DNA of 21,892 nt, taken from NCBI GenBank assembly GCA_964367095.1, contig CAYIXE010000014.1:1-21892 (forward strand), written 5' to 3'. Both the position numbers and the translations under genes were made by a program. The notes beneath the pieces are model-generated. The model was not told the origin of the DNA, did no database searches, and saw nothing but the letters and a program-made list of their open reading frames with translations. Shown here piece after piece: positions 21,027-21,892 of the stretch (position 1 is the first letter of the stretch; each line of letters begins with the position of its first letter). This DNA is from UBA927 sp964367095 (lineage in GTDB: Bacteria; Patescibacteriota; Microgenomatia; UBA10105; UBA927).

Positions 21027-21599
21027 TTATCGTTTAGAGAATTCTTCAATAAGTTTTTTTTGTTCAGTTTTTTCAAGCGGTGACATTATCCGTTTCGAAA
21101 AAATATCCCACAATATAACTGCAGTTGCTACGGACACATTGAGGCTTTGTACAAATCCCTTCATTGGGATCATCACAACACGATCTGATTGGGCGATTGC
21201 CTCATGTGATAATCCACTATGTTCGTTTCCCACAAGCAATGCTATTTTTCCTTCGGGAAATTTCGCCGTAGCAAGCGATTCTGACTGGTCAGTCAATGCT
21301 GTCGCAATTATGGTATACCCATCTTGCACCAGTGTATTAATACACTGGTGCAAAGAATCAAATAGTGTAAAGTCGAGCCATTTGTTAGCACTTGAGCTCG
21401 ATGCCTTGCCGACACGTTTAGGATTAAACGGCTTTTCTTTTTCAAATACAAAATACACGTTTTGAATTCCCAACGCGTCGCACGTGCGAAGAATTGCCGC
21501 TGCATTATGCGGGTCATGGATATCTTCAAGGACGACAACGATGTCACTTCGACGGCTCTTAACGACTGTAGTAATTCTATCTAATCGTTTCTTCTGCAT
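21027..21599 (-). CDS. trmH: tRNA (guanosine-18 2'-O)-methyltransferase, TrmH/SpoU family
   Basis: A SPOUT-class enzyme that transfers a methyl group from SAM to a ribose 2'-OH, most likely G18 in the tRNA D-loop. From the ATG at 21599 (190 residues) it starts MQKKRLDRITTVVKSRRSD, like other TrmH proteins; a longer ATG at 21623 is possible. Motif 1 is EDIHDPHNAAAILRTCDALG (N32, R38), motif 2 VGNEHSGLSHEAI, and motif 3 PMKGFVQSLNVSVATAV. A 30-bp perfect palindrome lies inside the gene. It converges on the ribosomal block. A related rRNA SpoU methyltransferase is the alternative. Confidence 0.88.
   Translation of the reverse strand: MQKKRLDRITTVVKSRRSDIVVVLEDIHDPHNAAAILRTCDALGIQNVYFVFEKEKPFNPKRVGKASSSSANKWLDFTLFDSLHQCINTLVQDGYTIIATALTDQSESLATAKFPEGKIALLVGNEHSGLSHEAIAQSDRVVMIPMKGFVQSLNVSVATAVILWDIFSKRIMSPLEKTEQKKLIEEFSKR
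21324..21353. repeat. 30-bp perfect palindrome inside trmH
   Basis: Fifteen-base arms TTGCACCAGTGTATT and AATACACTGGTGCAA. Read on the minus strand it encodes part of SLHQCINTLVQ; the protein is not lengthened there compared with what I recall of homologues. ATACACTGGT recurs at 21876-21885. Confidence 0.85.
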
Positions 21600-21605
21600 G
21601 AACAC

Positions 21606-21633
21606 AGTATATCGTGTTTGCATTGTACGTGAA
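21606..21633 (-). promoter_or_regulatory. Possible trmH promoter
   Basis: On the minus strand, TTCACG (21628-21633), 16 bases, TATACT (21606-21611). The -10 ends 6 bases before the ATG at 21599, so the transcript could be leaderless. The -35 match is 4 of 6. Confidence 0.35.
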
Positions 21634-21659
21634 AGCTAGTTTACTATTAGTTATTGTGA

Positions 21660-21705
21660 TGAAGTAGTCAATAAATATGCTATAGCATATTTATTGACTA
21701 CTTCA
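21660..21705. repeat. 46-bp perfect palindrome upstream of trmH
   Basis: TGAAGTAGTCAATAAATATG and its exact complement meet at a central CTATAG, 23-base arms without a mismatch. Each arm holds TTGACT reading outward. It lies between trmH and whatever is transcribed rightward. Confidence 0.9.
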
Positions 21706-21723
21706 AATTAGATAATATTTTAT

Positions 21724-21767
21724 TAAATTCCTGTAGATTCCTCTAATTTCCTTTATAATTCTGTAGA
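21724..21767. repeat. Array of decamers (TARAWTCCTY-like)
   Basis: Units of exactly 10 bases: TAAATTCCTG, TAGATTCCTC, TAATTTCCTT, TATAATTCTG, TAGA. The same type of array occurs at 20707-20746 and 20921-20960. Confidence 0.75.
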
Positions 21768-21782
21768 TAGTATAGTAAATGT

Positions 21783-21863
21783 ATGAAAAGAAAGTCATTG
21801 GGTTTTTGGTGGATTCCGGTGTGTATTGCATCTTTAGTACTTAGACCCTGTTTTAGAAGTTAG
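21783..21863 (+). CDS. Possible 26-residue small ORF
   Basis: ATG to TAG, 26 residues: three basic residues near the start, then a hydrophobic run (GFWWIPVCIASLVL), like a signal or membrane peptide. TATAGT (21771-21776) ends 6 bases before the ATG and there is no Shine-Dalgarno sequence. It may be chance or the start of a broken gene. Nothing else is seen up to the window end. Confidence 0.2.
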   Translation: MKRKSLGFWWIPVCIASLVLRPCFRS

Positions 21864-21892
21864 CTTGAATTTTTGATACACTGGTAGGTATA

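Larger units (their letters stand above)
20885..21030. repeat. Duplicated intergenic repeat block, copy II
   Basis: Same order as copy I, but with 26 extra bases after GTCATTCCCG (20895-20920), three clear decamers plus a degenerate fourth (20921-20960), and a 21-base loop made mostly of CCCCGCC-GT-GGCGGGG (20984-20999). It runs into the last codon and stop of trmH on the other strand. Confidence 0.85.

Noticed and set aside
20962..21465. 167-codon plus-strand frame opposite trmH
   Set aside because: It begins in a repeat and overlaps the clear SPOUT motifs on the other strand.
1..21892. tRNA or rRNA genes
   Set aside because: No cloverleaf-like sequence or rRNA segment was recognised by eye in the few gaps available.

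Overview
The window is the main ribosomal-protein gene region of a bacterium: fusA-tuf, then S10, spc and alpha-type blocks in canonical order, ending with rplM-rpsI and, on the opposite strand, a tRNA methyltransferase. I think the host belongs to the Candidate Phyla Radiation (Patescibacteria). Reasons: no gene for ribosomal protein L30 (rpmD) between rpsE and rplO, a loss known across that group; short, diverged versions of several proteins (L2, adenylate kinase); and many short palindromic cassettes, including one coding for LPAGRQG inside a protein. TGA is used as an ordinary stop (fusA, rplF, adk, map, infA), so this is genetic code 11, not the TGA-recoded branches. The exact phylum cannot be read from the sequence.

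Layout. 1-209: end of an upstream unit (terminator), a good sigma70-type promoter, a hairpin with T-run and an AT-rich repeat before fusA. 210-4265: fusA, tuf (own promoter inside the end of fusA), an unrecognised 105-residue gene, rpsJ. 4266-4479: a 214-base gap with a strong intrinsic terminator. 4480-16342: rplC-D-W-B, rpsS, rplV, rpsC, rplP, rpmC, rpsQ, rplN-X-E, rpsN-H, rplF-R, rpsE, rplO, secY, adk, a dephospho-CoA-kinase-like gene, map. 16343-16506: repeats, promoter and hairpin leader. 16507-20686: infA, rpmJ, rpsM-K-D, rpoA, rplQ, rplM, rpsI. 20687-21026: tandemly duplicated repeat block and convergent terminator. 21027-21599 (-): trmH. 21600-21892: a 46-bp perfect palindrome, a decamer array and perhaps a tiny ORF.

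The genes together make translation machinery (23 ribosomal proteins, EF-G, EF-Tu, IF1), the RNA polymerase alpha subunit, the SecY channel, methionine aminopeptidase and adenylate kinase. Many genes are 0-15 bases apart or overlap by ATGA, so they are probably cotranscribed and translationally coupled. The larger gaps (rpsS-rplV, rpsC-rplP, rplF-rplR, map-infA, rpoA-rplQ, rpsJ-rplC) are all occupied by repeats or hairpins.

The most unusual content is this repeat landscape. (1) An AT-rich hairpin element occurs in full between three pairs of ribosomal genes, with a partial relative before fusA; each one runs up to, or almost up to, a start codon that lacks a Shine-Dalgarno sequence. (2) GC-rich palindromic cassettes sit in gaps, inside one another, and inside or at the ends of coding sequences of rplX, rplE and map. 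(3) A duplicated block after rpsI whose two copies differ by whole palindromic cassettes gives direct evidence of cassette gain or loss.
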